Assembly (NCBI GenBank): GCA_015487165.1
Contig: WFQE01000022.1
Location: forward strand, 1-64,000
DNA: 64,000 bases
DNA from: Paracoccaceae bacterium
GTDB lineage: Bacteria > Pseudomonadota > Alphaproteobacteria > Rhodobacterales > Rhodobacteraceae
Direction of reading: 5' to 3'
Each line of letters starts with the position of its first letter. The stretch's first letter is position 1. A program made the translations under genes and the position numbers. The notes under the pieces were generated by a model that saw only the letters and a list, made by a program, of their open reading frames with translations, did no database searches and was not told where the DNA came from. Positions 17,302-26,179 of this stretch are shown one piece after another.

Positions 17302-18042
17302 ATGCGCACTGGCGGACGTATTGGTCTGGCCCGGGTGTTCAACCACGTCTTTGTCGCGCTGCTTATCGTCTGGGGAATTATGGTTGTGTCACCAACCGGG
17401 CTGGCAGCGTCAACCGATGCGGACAGATGTGTATTATCGGCGCATCGGGCAGCGCAGCGCACAGGTGTGCCGGCAACGATCCTTCTGGCCGTCTCACTTG
17501 TCGAAACCGGACGTGGCAAGGGCCGCGATCGGCGCCCCTGGCCCTGGACAGTCAACCTGAAGGGCAAGGGTTTCTGGTTTGCCTCGCGCAACGAGGCCGA
17601 AAGATTCGCCCGGCGCACCCTTGGGAATGGGCAACGCCTTTTCGATGTCGGCTGTTTTCAGATCAATTACAGATGGCACGGAAGCGAATTCAGCTCGATC
17701 TCTTCAATGTTCGAGCCCGATACTAATGCATTATACGCCGCCAGATTTCTAAAGCGCCTTTACAGGGAAAAGGGTAACTGGATGGCGGCAGTCGGCGCGT
17801 ATCATTCGCGGGACAAGAAACGCGCATCGCGATACGCGGCAAGGTTCATCAGAATTCTCAATACGCTGCCGACAGAAAACCCTGCTGGCCCGCGTCTCGC
17901 GCAGGGCAAGCTTGTGTCTGAACCCGCGCTGCACGAGGCGACCAATAATTACCCGTTATTAAGCGTTGCGCGTCAGGCGCATGCAGCGCGGGGTTCGCTG
18001 GTATTTCTGGATGATCACACGGTCGGTGCATTGATCGAATGA
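17302..18042 (+). CDS. flagellar lytic transglycosylase (SltF-type)
   Basis: A periplasmic SLT-fold transglycosylase of about 246 residues. It has a signal-anchor segment (residues 12-33 from this start) and a catalytic domain containing ILLAVSLVETGRGKG, where the Glu is the likely catalytic acid. FDVGCFQINYRWHG follows. The segment NWMAAVGAYHS is typical of the substrate groove. Rod-penetrating flagellar muramidases such as Rhodobacter SltF are encoded at similar positions. The ATG at 17302 places the hydrophobic segment correctly; an in-frame ATG at 17206 would add 32 residues. The gene ends in an ATGA overlap with flhA. Confidence 0.8.
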   Translation: MRTGGRIGLARVFNHVFVALLIVWGIMVVSPTGLAASTDADRCVLSAHRAAQRTGVPATILLAVSLVETGRGKGRDRRPWPWTVNLKGKGFWFASRNEAERFARRTLGNGQRLFDVGCFQINYRWHGSEFSSISSMFEPDTNALYAARFLKRLYREKGNWMAAVGAYHSRDKKRASRYAARFIRILNTLPTENPAGPRLAQGKLVSEPALHEATNNYPLLSVARQAHAARGSLVFLDDHTVGALIE

Positions 18043-20120
18043 GCGAGGTATCGTCCCCGGTGGCTGCCAGATTGTTTCAGCCGACGATCCTGTTGGCAAT
18101 GGCCCTCATGGCGGTCATCGTGATGATGATCCTGCCGATGCCGTCATGGGTGCTGGATATCGGTCTGGCCGTGTCCTTTGCGTTGGCGATCCTTATCTTT
18201 ACGGTGACGCTGTTCATCGAGAGGCCGCTGGATTTTTCCGCATTTCCGACCATTCTTCTGGCATCGCTGATGTTGCGCCTTTCGCTGAATGTATCATCGA
18301 CAAAGCTGATTATCGGCCAGGGGCATACCGGCCCCGCAGCAGCCGGGCGGGTGATCGAGGGATTTGCGAATTTCGTGATGGGTGGCAGCGTCCTGATCGG
18401 TCTGGTGGTGTTTGGCGTTCTGATGATCGTGAATTTCATCGTGATCACCAAGGGTGCGGCCCGTATGGCAGAGGTCGGCGCACGCTTTGCCCTTGATGGA
18501 ATGCCGGGCAAGCAGCTGGCAATCGACAGCGACATGTCCGCAGGCGCCATCTCCCATGAAGAGGCCAAGCGGCGCAGGCAGATGGAACAGGCGGAAACCA
18601 CCTTTTTCGGCTCGCTCGACGGGGCGTCCAAATTCGTCAAGGGCGATGCGGTTGCGGGGTTGCTGATTACCCTGCTGAATCTGGTCGTCGGCCTGACGAT
18701 CGGCGTAGGCGTTCATGGTATGCCTTTGCAGAAAGCGATCGAGAACTATGCGATCCTGACTGTTGGTGATGGTCTTGTATCGCAGATACCCGCCGTCATC
18801 ATATCGATTGCCTCGGCGCTGTTGCTGTCGCGCGGGGGCACGACCGGGGCTGCCGACAAGGCGCTGTTCGAACAGCTTGGCAGGCACCCTTCGGCGCTGA
18901 TCACGGTTGCGGTTCTGCTGTTCATGTTTGCGCTTGTTCCCGGCTTGCCTTTCGTTCCGTTCATGGCTGGCGCCTTGGCTCTTGGGGGGGCAGGGGTGTA
19001 TCTGGCCCGGCGTCGAAAGGAACAGGCACAAGGCGTGCCTCCCGAGCCGGTGGTCGAGACGACCCGCGCAGAAACGCTTGGCGACCGGCTGGACGTGGAC
19101 GAAATCCATGTCGAGTTCGCCCCCGACCTGGTGCCCATCGCCATGGATCAGGGCAACGGCCTGGACGCCAGAATAGACAACATGCGCGAACATATTGCCG
19201 CAACCTATGGCCTGCTGCTTCCCGAAATACGGCTGACGGACAACCCCACCTTGCCCGAGGGCACCTACACGATCAGGATACAGGGTGTCGAAGAGGCGCG
19301 CGACCGGTTGGAAACCGGCAAGGTTCTGGTCTTGCTTGGCGAAACCCAGCCTGGCGAGGGCGACATCGTGCGCGAGCCCGTTTATGGCGCCCCGGCCAGA
19401 TGGGTGCCGGCCGATCAGCGCGAAGAGGCCAGCATTCAGGGCCTGACCGTGGTTTCCCCGGCCGAAGTTCTGGCGACCCATCTGCTGGAAACCCTCAAGC
19501 GCAATTTTTCCAAGCTTCTGAATTACCGCAGCCTGCGCCTGATGCTGGATGAATTTGCCAATCTTTCAGATCCCAAAAAGGCCGAGATGAATCAGCGGAT
19601 GCTGGATTCCCTGATCCCCGAAAAGGTGCCGTTCGAACTGCTGCTGGCGGTATTGCGCCTGCTGCTGGACGAACAGGTTTCGATCAGGAATCTAGCGCTT
19701 GTACTCGAGGCAATTGCCGAAGCGCGGGCCCGCCTGAACACGGCCGAAGAGATCGCCGAATATGTCCGCCAGCGCCTGGGATTCCAGATCGTTGCCGAAT
19801 ATCGCCGTCAGGATGGAACCATCCCCCTGATACAGCTTTCCCCCGAGTGGGAAGAGAAGTTTCGCGAACACGCAGTGGCAGGTGAAGGTGTTCTCGAAGA
19901 AGTCGCCCTGCCCCCGGAAGAGTTCAACCGCCTTGCCGAGGCGGTGAATGACAAGCTGAACTCCGCCAGTGAAACCGGCGATTACCCTGTCATCGTCACG
20001 TCGTCACGACGCAGGCGGTTTCTTCGCATGGTGCTGTCGTCCAAGGGCGTCCGAAACCCGGTTCTGTCATACGAGGAAATCGGCGTGTCGGCACGCCCTG
20101 CACTGGTAGGGGTCGCCTGA
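18039..20120 (+). CDS. flhA: flagellar export gate protein FlhA
   Basis: FlhA is the large proton-using export gate subunit. The 693-residue protein has eight N-terminal membrane helices (about 15-320), including the conserved FHIPEP region (FSAFPTILLASLMLRLSLNV, and KGAARMAEVGARFALDGMPG with KQLAIDSDMSAG). It has a linker with charged residues and the cytoplasmic FlhA-C domains (about 350-690), which bind chaperone-substrate complexes. It overlaps the transglycosylase gene by four bases and is followed one base later by fliR. Confidence 0.96.
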   Translation: MSEVSSPVAARLFQPTILLAMALMAVIVMMILPMPSWVLDIGLAVSFALAILIFTVTLFIERPLDFSAFPTILLASLMLRLSLNVSSTKLIIGQGHTGPAAAGRVIEGFANFVMGGSVLIGLVVFGVLMIVNFIVITKGAARMAEVGARFALDGMPGKQLAIDSDMSAGAISHEEAKRRRQMEQAETTFFGSLDGASKFVKGDAVAGLLITLLNLVVGLTIGVGVHGMPLQKAIENYAILTVGDGLVSQIPAVIISIASALLLSRGGTTGAADKALFEQLGRHPSALITVAVLLFMFALVPGLPFVPFMAGALALGGAGVYLARRRKEQAQGVPPEPVVETTRAETLGDRLDVDEIHVEFAPDLVPIAMDQGNGLDARIDNMREHIAATYGLLLPEIRLTDNPTLPEGTYTIRIQGVEEARDRLETGKVLVLLGETQPGEGDIVREPVYGAPARWVPADQREEASIQGLTVVSPAEVLATHLLETLKRNFSKLLNYRSLRLMLDEFANLSDPKKAEMNQRMLDSLIPEKVPFELLLAVLRLLLDEQVSIRNLALVLEAIAEARARLNTAEEIAEYVRQRLGFQIVAEYRRQDGTIPLIQLSPEWEEKFREHAVAGEGVLEEVALPPEEFNRLAEAVNDKLNSASETGDYPVIVTSSRRRRFLRMVLSSKGVRNPVLSYEEIGVSARPALVGVA

Positions 20121-20121
20121 G

Positions 20122-20898
20122 ATGACACAGGCGTTCCTGCAAATGCTGCAATCGCTGGGGGCAATGTCACTGACCCCGGTTGTCATCTTTTTCCGGGTGT
20201 CCGCAGCAATGTTCATGATGCCGGGTTTTGGTGAACATGCTGTTCCCGTGCGGATAAAGCTGATTCTCGCCGTGATGTTTACCTTGATCGTATGGCCAAT
20301 TGCCTCGGAAGACGTCGGGCTGCACTGGCCGGAACCCTCGTTCCAGGTGATCATCATCGAAGCGGTCATCGGGCTGGGGATGGGGGCATTCTTCAGGTTG
20401 CTGGTGCAGATGCTGGAGATTGCGGGCATGATCGCCGCGCAGGCGATGTCTCTTTCCCAACTGTTCGGTGGCGCGCCCGGGCAGGACCCCATGCCGGCAA
20501 TCGGCAATCTGTTGACGGTGTCGGGTCTGGCCCTTGCAATGATGGCGGGCCTTCACGTCAAGTTGGCCTTGGCTCTGGCCCTGTCTTATCAAGCCTTTCA
20601 TCCCGGGCAGTTGCCCGATCCGACCGATTTTTCGATCTGGGGAATTTCGGGTCTCGCGGGCGCGTTTTACAAGGCGTTTTCCCTTGCCGGCCCGTTTGTT
20701 CTGGTTTCGCTGGTTTACAACCTGGCGCTGGGCGTCATCAACAAGGCGATGCCGCAGCTGATGGTGGCGTTCATCGGTGCGCCGGCGATCACATTGGCGG
20801 CGATTATCCTTCTCGCCGTGTCGGCGCCATTCATCCTGAGCCATTGGCTGTCCTTCATGGACATGGCCCTTTCCAACCCGTTCGGAGATATATGGTGA
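20122..20898 (+). CDS. fliR: flagellar export gate protein FliR
   Basis: A 258-residue polytopic protein with about six membrane helices, matching FliR of the export gate core. Conserved features are VIFFRVSAAMFMMPGFGEHA near the N-terminus, EIAGMIAAQAMSLSQLFGGA in the middle, and the LALGVINKAMPQLMVAFIGA block near residue 215. Its stop overlaps the start of flhB by seven bases. Confidence 0.93.
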   Translation: MTQAFLQMLQSLGAMSLTPVVIFFRVSAAMFMMPGFGEHAVPVRIKLILAVMFTLIVWPIASEDVGLHWPEPSFQVIIIEAVIGLGMGAFFRLLVQMLEIAGMIAAQAMSLSQLFGGAPGQDPMPAIGNLLTVSGLALAMMAGLHVKLALALALSYQAFHPGQLPDPTDFSIWGISGLAGAFYKAFSLAGPFVLVSLVYNLALGVINKAMPQLMVAFIGAPAITLAAIILLAVSAPFILSHWLSFMDMALSNPFGDIW

Positions 20899-21992
20899 GC
20901 GGCGGATCCGACGGTGAAGAAAAAACCTTTCAGCCGACCGAGCGCAAGTTGCAGGAGGCGCGTCGCAAGGGTGATCTCGTGCGCTCGCCCGACATTTCCG
21001 CAACCGCCGCCTATCTGGGGCTGACGCTCGCCCTGGTCATATTCGGGGCGCATCTTGTTCGGGTTTCCGGCAGTGTTCTGGCCGGGGTGCTGGGGCGCGC
21101 CGACACTCTTTCCGTGGCTGTTCTCGGGCCGGGAGGGGCAGGTCTGGCAATGTCTCTGGTTTCCGATGCTCTCGTCCCGCTTTTGCCCCTGTTTCTGTTT
21201 CCGGCCGCGATGGCCCTGCTGTCCGTTCTGGGCCAGCGGGCGGTCGTGTTTTCGCCCGACAAGTTGCGGTTCAAGCTTTCCCGCATCTCGCCACTTGCCG
21301 GATTGCGAAACAAGTTCGGGGCGTCGGGCCTGTTCGAATTCTTCAAGGCGCTGGTCAAGATGCTGGTTTTTTCGGCGCTGACCGGCGTCATCCTGTGGCG
21401 CAGGATGCCCGAGCTTCTGGCCAGTTCCATGGCGACCCCAAAGCAGGTTTCGGTGATGATCGGGGGCAACATAAGCAGCTTTCTGTGGGCCGTCGTGATC
21501 ATCTCGGCGGTTATTTCAGTTGTCGATTACGGCTGGCAGTTCTTTTCCCTGCGGCGTCGGCTGATGATGTCGCGTCAGGAAATGAAAGAGGAAACCCGCG
21601 AAAGCGAGGGCGATCCGGCGCTCAAGCAGAAGCGGCGCGAAAAAGGGTATGATATTGCCACCCAGCGCATGATGCAGGATATCCCGGATGCCGATGTTCT
21701 GATCGTCAACCCCCAGCACTACGCCGTTGCCCTGAAATGGGACAGGTCGCCCGGCTCGGCCCCGGTCTGCGTGGCCAAAGGGGTGGATGAAATAGCGGCA
21801 AGGATGCGCGAGATTGCGGCAGAGGAAGGCGTGCCGATCCATCGCGACCCACCGACGGCACGGACGATATATGCCACCGTGGAAATCGGACAAGAGATCC
21901 TGCCCAAACAGTATCGCGCGGTGGCCGCGGCGATTCGCTATGCAGAAGAAATGCGGAAACTGGCAAGGGGACGGCCGTGGAAAAAACGTTGA
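20892..21992 (+). CDS. flhB: flagellar export switch protein FlhB, with NPQH cleavage motif
   Basis: FlhB sets substrate specificity of the export apparatus and normally cleaves itself between Asn and Pro of an NPTH motif. This 366-residue protein has the N-terminal EKTFQPTERKLQEARRKGDL, four membrane helices (about 36-215), and the cytoplasmic helix SRQEMKEETRESEGDP. The cleavage loop reads NPQH at residues 273-276 (bases 21708-21719), Gln replacing Thr. Asn, Pro and His are kept, so autocleavage may still occur at altered rate. An ATG at 20892 is followed directly by GTG; either could initiate. Confidence 0.93.
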   Translation: MVSGGSDGEEKTFQPTERKLQEARRKGDLVRSPDISATAAYLGLTLALVIFGAHLVRVSGSVLAGVLGRADTLSVAVLGPGGAGLAMSLVSDALVPLLPLFLFPAAMALLSVLGQRAVVFSPDKLRFKLSRISPLAGLRNKFGASGLFEFFKALVKMLVFSALTGVILWRRMPELLASSMATPKQVSVMIGGNISSFLWAVVIISAVISVVDYGWQFFSLRRRLMMSRQEMKEETRESEGDPALKQKRREKGYDIATQRMMQDIPDADVLIVNPQHYAVALKWDRSPGSAPVCVAKGVDEIAARMREIAAEEGVPIHRDPPTARTIYATVEIGQEILPKQYRAVAAAIRYAEEMRKLARGRPWKKR

Positions 21993-22378
21993 GGGAACTG
22001 GCATCCCTGTTGAAAGCGGGACAGGTACACAAGGATTTCTGCCTGGCCAGATTTCGTGAAATCGACCATGAGAAAAGAACCATGGAGGCCAGGATAGAGG
22101 CGCTGGAAAGCCAGCGATCCCCAAACATTGCCACCGTGGCAGAAGGTGTGCTTGCTGAAAGGTGGATGGAATGGCGCCGGGGGCAGCTGAAAAAGTTGAC
22201 GGCAGAGCTGGCTGAAATCGGCACCCGATGGACCCTTGCCCGAAAACAGGCCCAGAGGGCAGTTGGCCGGGTTGAGGTGATCCAGGAACTGATCAAACGC
22301 CAATCGGAATCTCTGGCCAGCAGAAGGGCTCGCAAGGCCGAACATGACGGCCCGGAAAACGCTACGCGTCTTGTCTGA
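21977..22378 (+). CDS. FliJ-like coiled-coil protein downstream of flhB
   Basis: A 133-residue, highly charged, predicted all-helical protein starting inside the flhB 3' end (16-base overlap). Length and coiled-coil nature resemble FliJ, the small export ATPase rotor that binds FliI and FlhA, and no other fliJ candidate is seen near fliI here. FliJ sequences are poorly conserved, so this remains a positional guess. The 3' end runs 17 bases into the converging fliL-like gene. Confidence 0.55.
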   Translation: MEKTLRELASLLKAGQVHKDFCLARFREIDHEKRTMEARIEALESQRSPNIATVAEGVLAERWMEWRRGQLKKLTAELAEIGTRWTLARKQAQRAVGRVEVIQELIKRQSESLASRRARKAEHDGPENATRLV

Positions 22379-22910
22379 CGATATTGGTGATCAGCACATC
22401 CGATACGGCATTGCCCAGAACCTTGCGGGCGGCCTCGAAAAGAGAACTGCGCAGGTCGGTCATTTTTTCACCGTCCGTGAAATCGCCTTCGAACCCGCCG
22501 GCATTGGCGTGTCTGAACAGGGCGCGCAGCAGGGCGTCGCGCAGACGGGGTTCGCGGCTGAACACGACCTCCTTGTTGCCGGCGGTAACCTCGATGCTGA
22601 TGGAAAGCACCACCAGCGACGCCACGCGTTCCCCGCTGACCACCGGCACAACGAACTGGTTGTTCAGTTTCACATATTCGACATCACCGGGCTTTGCCTC
22701 TCCTTGAGCAGGCCCTTCCTTCTGGGTGTTTGCCGTCTTTGTTTCGCCACCATGCGCACCGGTTGCCGGGCTTTCGGGCGATTGGTGTGCGGTGGGCCCC
22801 GTCTGGTGTACCTTGTCATTTTTCGGCGGCGCAGGCTTGAGGAAAAAACCGGCGCCAGCACCGGCTGCAAGACCGAGAAGCGCAATGATGACGGGGATGA
22901 TCTTTTTCAT
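22362..22910 (-). CDS. second FliL-family protein
   Basis: A 182-residue single-pass membrane protein with helix at about 4-24, a Pro/Gly/Thr/Gln-rich linker (about 28-75) and a periplasmic FliL-type domain: YVKLNNQFVVPVVSGERVAS, LVVLSISIEV, LRDALLRALFRHANAGGF, then a C-terminal LGNAVSDVLITNIVRQDA. It ends the leftward flgBC-fliEQ-flgFGAH operon, nine bases after flgH. With the FliL at 12428-12946 the island has two FliL-type proteins of clearly different sequence. Confidence 0.8.
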   Translation of the reverse strand: MKKIIPVIIALLGLAAGAGAGFFLKPAPPKNDKVHQTGPTAHQSPESPATGAHGGETKTANTQKEGPAQGEAKPGDVEYVKLNNQFVVPVVSGERVASLVVLSISIEVTAGNKEVVFSREPRLRDALLRALFRHANAGGFEGDFTDGEKMTDLRSSLFEAARKVLGNAVSDVLITNIVRQDA

Positions 22911-22919
22911 GTCGCGACC

Positions 22920-23639
22920 TCAAAATGGCAGGATGTGTTCAAGGATCTGTTGACCGACGCGCGGTTTCTGCACCGATGAAATCATGCCACGCCCGCCATA
23001 AGAGATGCGCGCCGATGCGATCCGGTCATATGTGATCTCGTTGGCCCGCGAGATGTCTTCGGGGCGCACGAAGCCCGAAACCAGAAGCGCGCGCAGCTCA
23101 CTGTTGATCCTGACCTCTTGCGTGCCGTGAATTTCAAGATAGCCGTTGGGCAGAACGCGGGTGACAGTTGCGGCGATCCTCAGGGTGAGTTTTTCCTTCC
23201 GCTGTATGGTGCCGGTGCCTTTTGCCGTGCTGTTTGATGAAACATCCACGGCATTCGCACTGGTTGCGCCCGCGGGCAGGGTTGAATCCAGCGACTGCGG
23301 CAGCCCGAACAGCGAAGGCATCGCCAGTTTCTGACTGCCCTGTCGCGAGCGGGTCGAACTGTTCGACATTTCGGCCTTGTCGTTTATCTGAATCACCACC
23401 GTCAGAAGGTCGCCCAGATTTCTGGCGCGCCGGTCCCCCAACAAGGATGTCGGGCCGGAATGCCATAACGATGCCCGCGCATGTCTGGCCGGTTTGCGTG
23501 GCTGCATTCCTGCGGCGGTCATTGCCAGATAGTCATCGGTTTCGGTCGGAGGGGTAAGGGCCGGCGCCTTGCCGACATTTTCAAGGTCGCTGCACGCTGC
23601 GGCAAGCAGCAGGCAAAAAACCGCAGGCGCTTTTCTCAT
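22920..23639 (-). CDS. flgH: flagellar L-ring protein FlgH
   Basis: An outer-membrane lipoprotein of 239 residues that forms the L ring. The signal peptide ends with a lipobox LAAAC, Cys16 being the lipidation site. The mature protein shows the family blocks SLLGDRRARNLGDLLTVVIQ and INDKAEMSNSS, and ends with ISYGGRGMISSVQKPRVGQQ. It overlaps flgA by four bases. Confidence 0.94.
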   Translation of the reverse strand: MRKAPAVFCLLLAAACSDLENVGKAPALTPPTETDDYLAMTAAGMQPRKPARHARASLWHSGPTSLLGDRRARNLGDLLTVVIQINDKAEMSNSSTRSRQGSQKLAMPSLFGLPQSLDSTLPAGATSANAVDVSSNSTAKGTGTIQRKEKLTLRIAATVTRVLPNGYLEIHGTQEVRINSELRALLVSGFVRPEDISRANEITYDRIASARISYGGRGMISSVQKPRVGQQILEHILPF

Positions 23640-24055
23640 GGTGATACCTTCACTTGTCCGGCGCCGGACACCACGCCACGGATTGTTGCATGCGAGCCGA
23701 GATTCATGACGGGAATGCGGTCTCCGACGCCCCCGCGGGCCAGGGCGCGGCCTTCGGTCGTGATTGACAGTGCCCCCTTGTCGTAGATCAGAAGAACCAG
23801 CTGGTTGCGCTGAACCACGGCAGGCTGGCCGATATCACCAGCCATGATCGGCCGGCCCGGATACAGGGTAACGCGGGCCTCCTTGCCCACAATCCGTGAA
23901 ACGTTCCGAAGGGCACCGGCCGCATTTCCCTGCTGCACTTCCAGGTCGGACGCCGAAATCACCGTGCGCGCAGGGATTACATGCACCGGGGTGACAAATT
24001 GCGCCAGCGCAATACCAGGGGCGCAAAGGAAGATTGCTGCCAGAGCGCGGATCAT
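23636..24055 (-). CDS. flgA: P-ring assembly chaperone FlgA
   Basis: A 139-residue periplasmic protein with a signal peptide (1-18, IALAQ), corresponding to the C-terminal SAF-like half of enterobacterial FlgA (PARTVISASDLEVQ, VGKEARVTLYPGRPIMAGDI, VMNLGSHATIRGVVSGAG). The short form is usual in alphaproteobacteria. It acts as chaperone for P-ring assembly and overlaps both flgG and flgH by four bases. Confidence 0.92.
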   Translation of the reverse strand: MIRALAAIFLCAPGIALAQFVTPVHVIPARTVISASDLEVQQGNAAGALRNVSRIVGKEARVTLYPGRPIMAGDIGQPAVVQRNQLVLLIYDKGALSITTEGRALARGGVGDRIPVMNLGSHATIRGVVSGAGQVKVSP

Positions 24056-24837
24056 CGGATCTGGGTGGTTGCGGCCAGCATCTGGTCGGCGGCGGTGATG
24101 ACCTTGGCGTTCAGCTCGTATCCGCGCTGGGCCTCGATCAGGTCGGTGATCTGACGGACCGCGTCAACAGACGAATTTTCCAGATAACCCTGCTGAATCA
24201 GGCCCATACCTGCATTGCCGGCCTGATCCGTGATGGGCGATCCCGAAGCTGCGGTTTCGGCAAACAGGTTGTCGCCCAGGGCCTCGAGGCCCTTTTCATT
24301 GGTAAAGCCGGTCAGCGTGATCTGGCCCAGAAGTTCGGGCGCTGGACGATCCGCAAATGTGGCATACACCTCACCTGTTGTCGAAATCTTGATGCTTTTG
24401 GCATCCGGCGGAATGGTAATGTCCGGCACCAGCGGATAGCCTTGCGAGGTTACGATCTGCCCCTCTCCCGACCGTTTGAATGACCCGTCGCGGGTATAGG
24501 CCGAGCTGCCATTGGGCATGGTCACCTCGAAATACCCCTTGCCGTCGATTGCCAGATCCAGGTCGCCCCCCGTCTGTGCCAGCGACCCCTGGTTGATGTT
24601 CATGGAAATGGCTGTCGGACGCACGCCCAGACCGACCTGCACCCCCGTTGGCACCATGGTGCCGCTGGTCGCCGTGATCGCCCCGGGGCGCGTCAGTTGC
24701 TGATAGCCCAGATCGGCAAATTCGGCGCGTCGCGGGTTATAGGCGGTCGTGTTCATGTTTGCGAGATTGTTTGAAATCACCTCGACCCGCATCTGCTGGG
24801 CACTCATTCCCGTGGCGGCAATGCTTAGCGCACGCAT
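24052..24837 (-). CDS. flgG: distal rod protein FlgG
   Basis: FlgG builds the distal rod. The 261-residue protein starts MRALSIAATGMSAQQMRVEV, followed by ISNNLANMNTTAYNPRRAEF, and ends with the conserved EAQRGYELNAKVITAADQML. The ATG at 24837 follows GGGAGAATAAC; an upstream in-frame start would add 28 residues before the export helix and is rejected. It lies 16 bases after flgF. Confidence 0.95.
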   Translation of the reverse strand: MRALSIAATGMSAQQMRVEVISNNLANMNTTAYNPRRAEFADLGYQQLTRPGAITATSGTMVPTGVQVGLGVRPTAISMNINQGSLAQTGGDLDLAIDGKGYFEVTMPNGSSAYTRDGSFKRSGEGQIVTSQGYPLVPDITIPPDAKSIKISTTGEVYATFADRPAPELLGQITLTGFTNEKGLEALGDNLFAETAASGSPITDQAGNAGMGLIQQGYLENSSVDAVRQITDLIEAQRGYELNAKVITAADQMLAATTQIR

Positions 24838-24853
24838 GTTATTCTCCCTTTTT

Positions 24854-25570
24854 CTATCTCCCGAGGGTGCGGATGACCGAACGAATCCGCTGATCCTCGC
24901 GGTCGAGGAATTTCTGACCAAGTTCGTAGTTGCGCTGAATTTCGATCAGCCGCGTGATCTCGGTCACCGGGTTGACGTTGGACTGTTCAAGAAACCCCTG
25001 TCGCACGGATGTGTTTTCGACCGGCACCAGCGGGGAATCGGTCTTGAAAAGAACCCCCGACTGATTTGCCAGGTCGGTGGGCGAGGAGGGTTCGGCAATC
25101 ATCAGCTGGGCCAGCGGCTGGCCATCTGCCGAAAGCGTCCCGTCGGGCGCCAGCTTGATATCATGTGCTGCGGGGGGGATGAATATGGGGGAACCCCCGC
25201 TGTCCAGAACCCGATACCCGTCTGGTGAAACAAGCTCGCCCTGCGCGTTCGACGTGAATGCCCCGGCTCGGGTCAGGCGGTTGCCATCGGGGGTTTGCAA
25301 AACGAAAAATCCCTGCCCCGATATCGCAAAATCCAAGGGGTTGCCCGTTTCGACAAGGGCGCCCTGCGTGGTATCGATAAATCTTGCATTGGCCGTTGCC
25401 ATGGAAAGCGACGGCGATCCCGGCCCGGTGGGCAGGGCATATTCCGAGAAAATCAGCGCTTCCCGGCGAAAACCTGTGGTTGACGCATTCGCCACGTTGT
25501 TCGCAACCTTTTCCAGTTGCCGCAAAAGACCGGTCTGGCGGGTCAGGCTGACATAGCCGGCATTGTCCAT
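24854..25570 (-). CDS. flgF: proximal rod protein FlgF
   Basis: A 238-residue rod protein with the N-terminal region YVSLTRQTGLLRQLEKVANN (residues 5-24), leading into the VANASTTGFRREAL signature. The C-terminus is IEIQRNYELGQKFLDREDQR. It precedes flgG in the usual flgF-flgG order and follows fliQ by 25 bases. Confidence 0.92.
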   Translation of the reverse strand: MDNAGYVSLTRQTGLLRQLEKVANNVANASTTGFRREALIFSEYALPTGPGSPSLSMATANARFIDTTQGALVETGNPLDFAISGQGFFVLQTPDGNRLTRAGAFTSNAQGELVSPDGYRVLDSGGSPIFIPPAAHDIKLAPDGTLSADGQPLAQLMIAEPSSPTDLANQSGVLFKTDSPLVPVENTSVRQGFLEQSNVNPVTEITRLIEIQRNYELGQKFLDREDQRIRSVIRTLGR

Positions 25571-25595
25571 GGGGTTCTCCTGCGTGGTTGGGGGA

Positions 25596-25871
25596 TCATT
25601 TTCCGATTCCCGCGATCATGGGGATGATCTGATCGGTGAAAAAACCATCGAGCGTGCGGCCCATCACGCCGACCGAAAGCCAGAACGCAATCACGATCGA
25701 GGCCAGCTTGGGCACGAATGTGAGGGTCATTTCCTGGATCGATGTCAGCGCCTGCAAAAGGCCGATGGCAAGCCCCACGACAAGTGCCACAAGCAGGATC
25801 GGTGCGGAAATGTTGACCGCCGCCCACAGGGCCTGGCGCACCATGTCGTAGAGGGCATTTTCGTTGAACAT
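25596..25871 (-). CDS. fliQ: flagellar export gate protein FliQ
   Basis: A 91-residue protein with two membrane helices (about 13-38 and 53-78) and the conserved stretch VGLAIGLLQALTSIQEMTLT, FliQ of the FliPQR export gate. Its start overlaps the fliE stop by one base. Its placement between fliE and flgF, away from fliP and fliR, is normal for Rhodobacterales. Confidence 0.93.
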   Translation of the reverse strand: MFNENALYDMVRQALWAAVNISAPILLVALVVGLAIGLLQALTSIQEMTLTFVPKLASIVIAFWLSVGVMGRTLDGFFTDQIIPMIAGIGK

Positions 25872-26161
25872 CAGACGGGCATCCTGAGGATTTCCTGATA
25901 GGCCTCGACAACCTTGTCCCTGACGGTCACGGCGGATTCTATTGCAAGGGCGCTGCGTGCCATGCTTTCGGCCAGATCGGGCAGGCTGGCCTGGCCCTGC
26001 ATTGCCTGCATGGCGGTTTTCTCGCCTTCACGCAGGGTTGACACGAAATCCTGTGCCGCCTTGCCCAGGTTCTGGGAAAACTGGCCGTCCGGGGCGCCCG
26101 GTTGCGCGGCCTGACGGGCAGATGAATACAGGCGATTGGCCGAGAGCGTCTTGACATCCAT
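25871..26161 (-). CDS. fliE: hook-basal body complex protein FliE
   Basis: A 96-residue helical protein that links the MS ring and export gate to the rod. The C-terminal half carries the family pattern SALAIESAVTVRDKVVEAYQ followed by EILRMPV. It lies 18 bases after flgC and overlaps fliQ by one base. Confidence 0.9.
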   Translation of the reverse strand: MDVKTLSANRLYSSARQAAQPGAPDGQFSQNLGKAAQDFVSTLREGEKTAMQAMQGQASLPDLAESMARSALAIESAVTVRDKVVEAYQEILRMPV

Positions 26162-26179
26162 TCTGGAGCCTCCGTTGGT

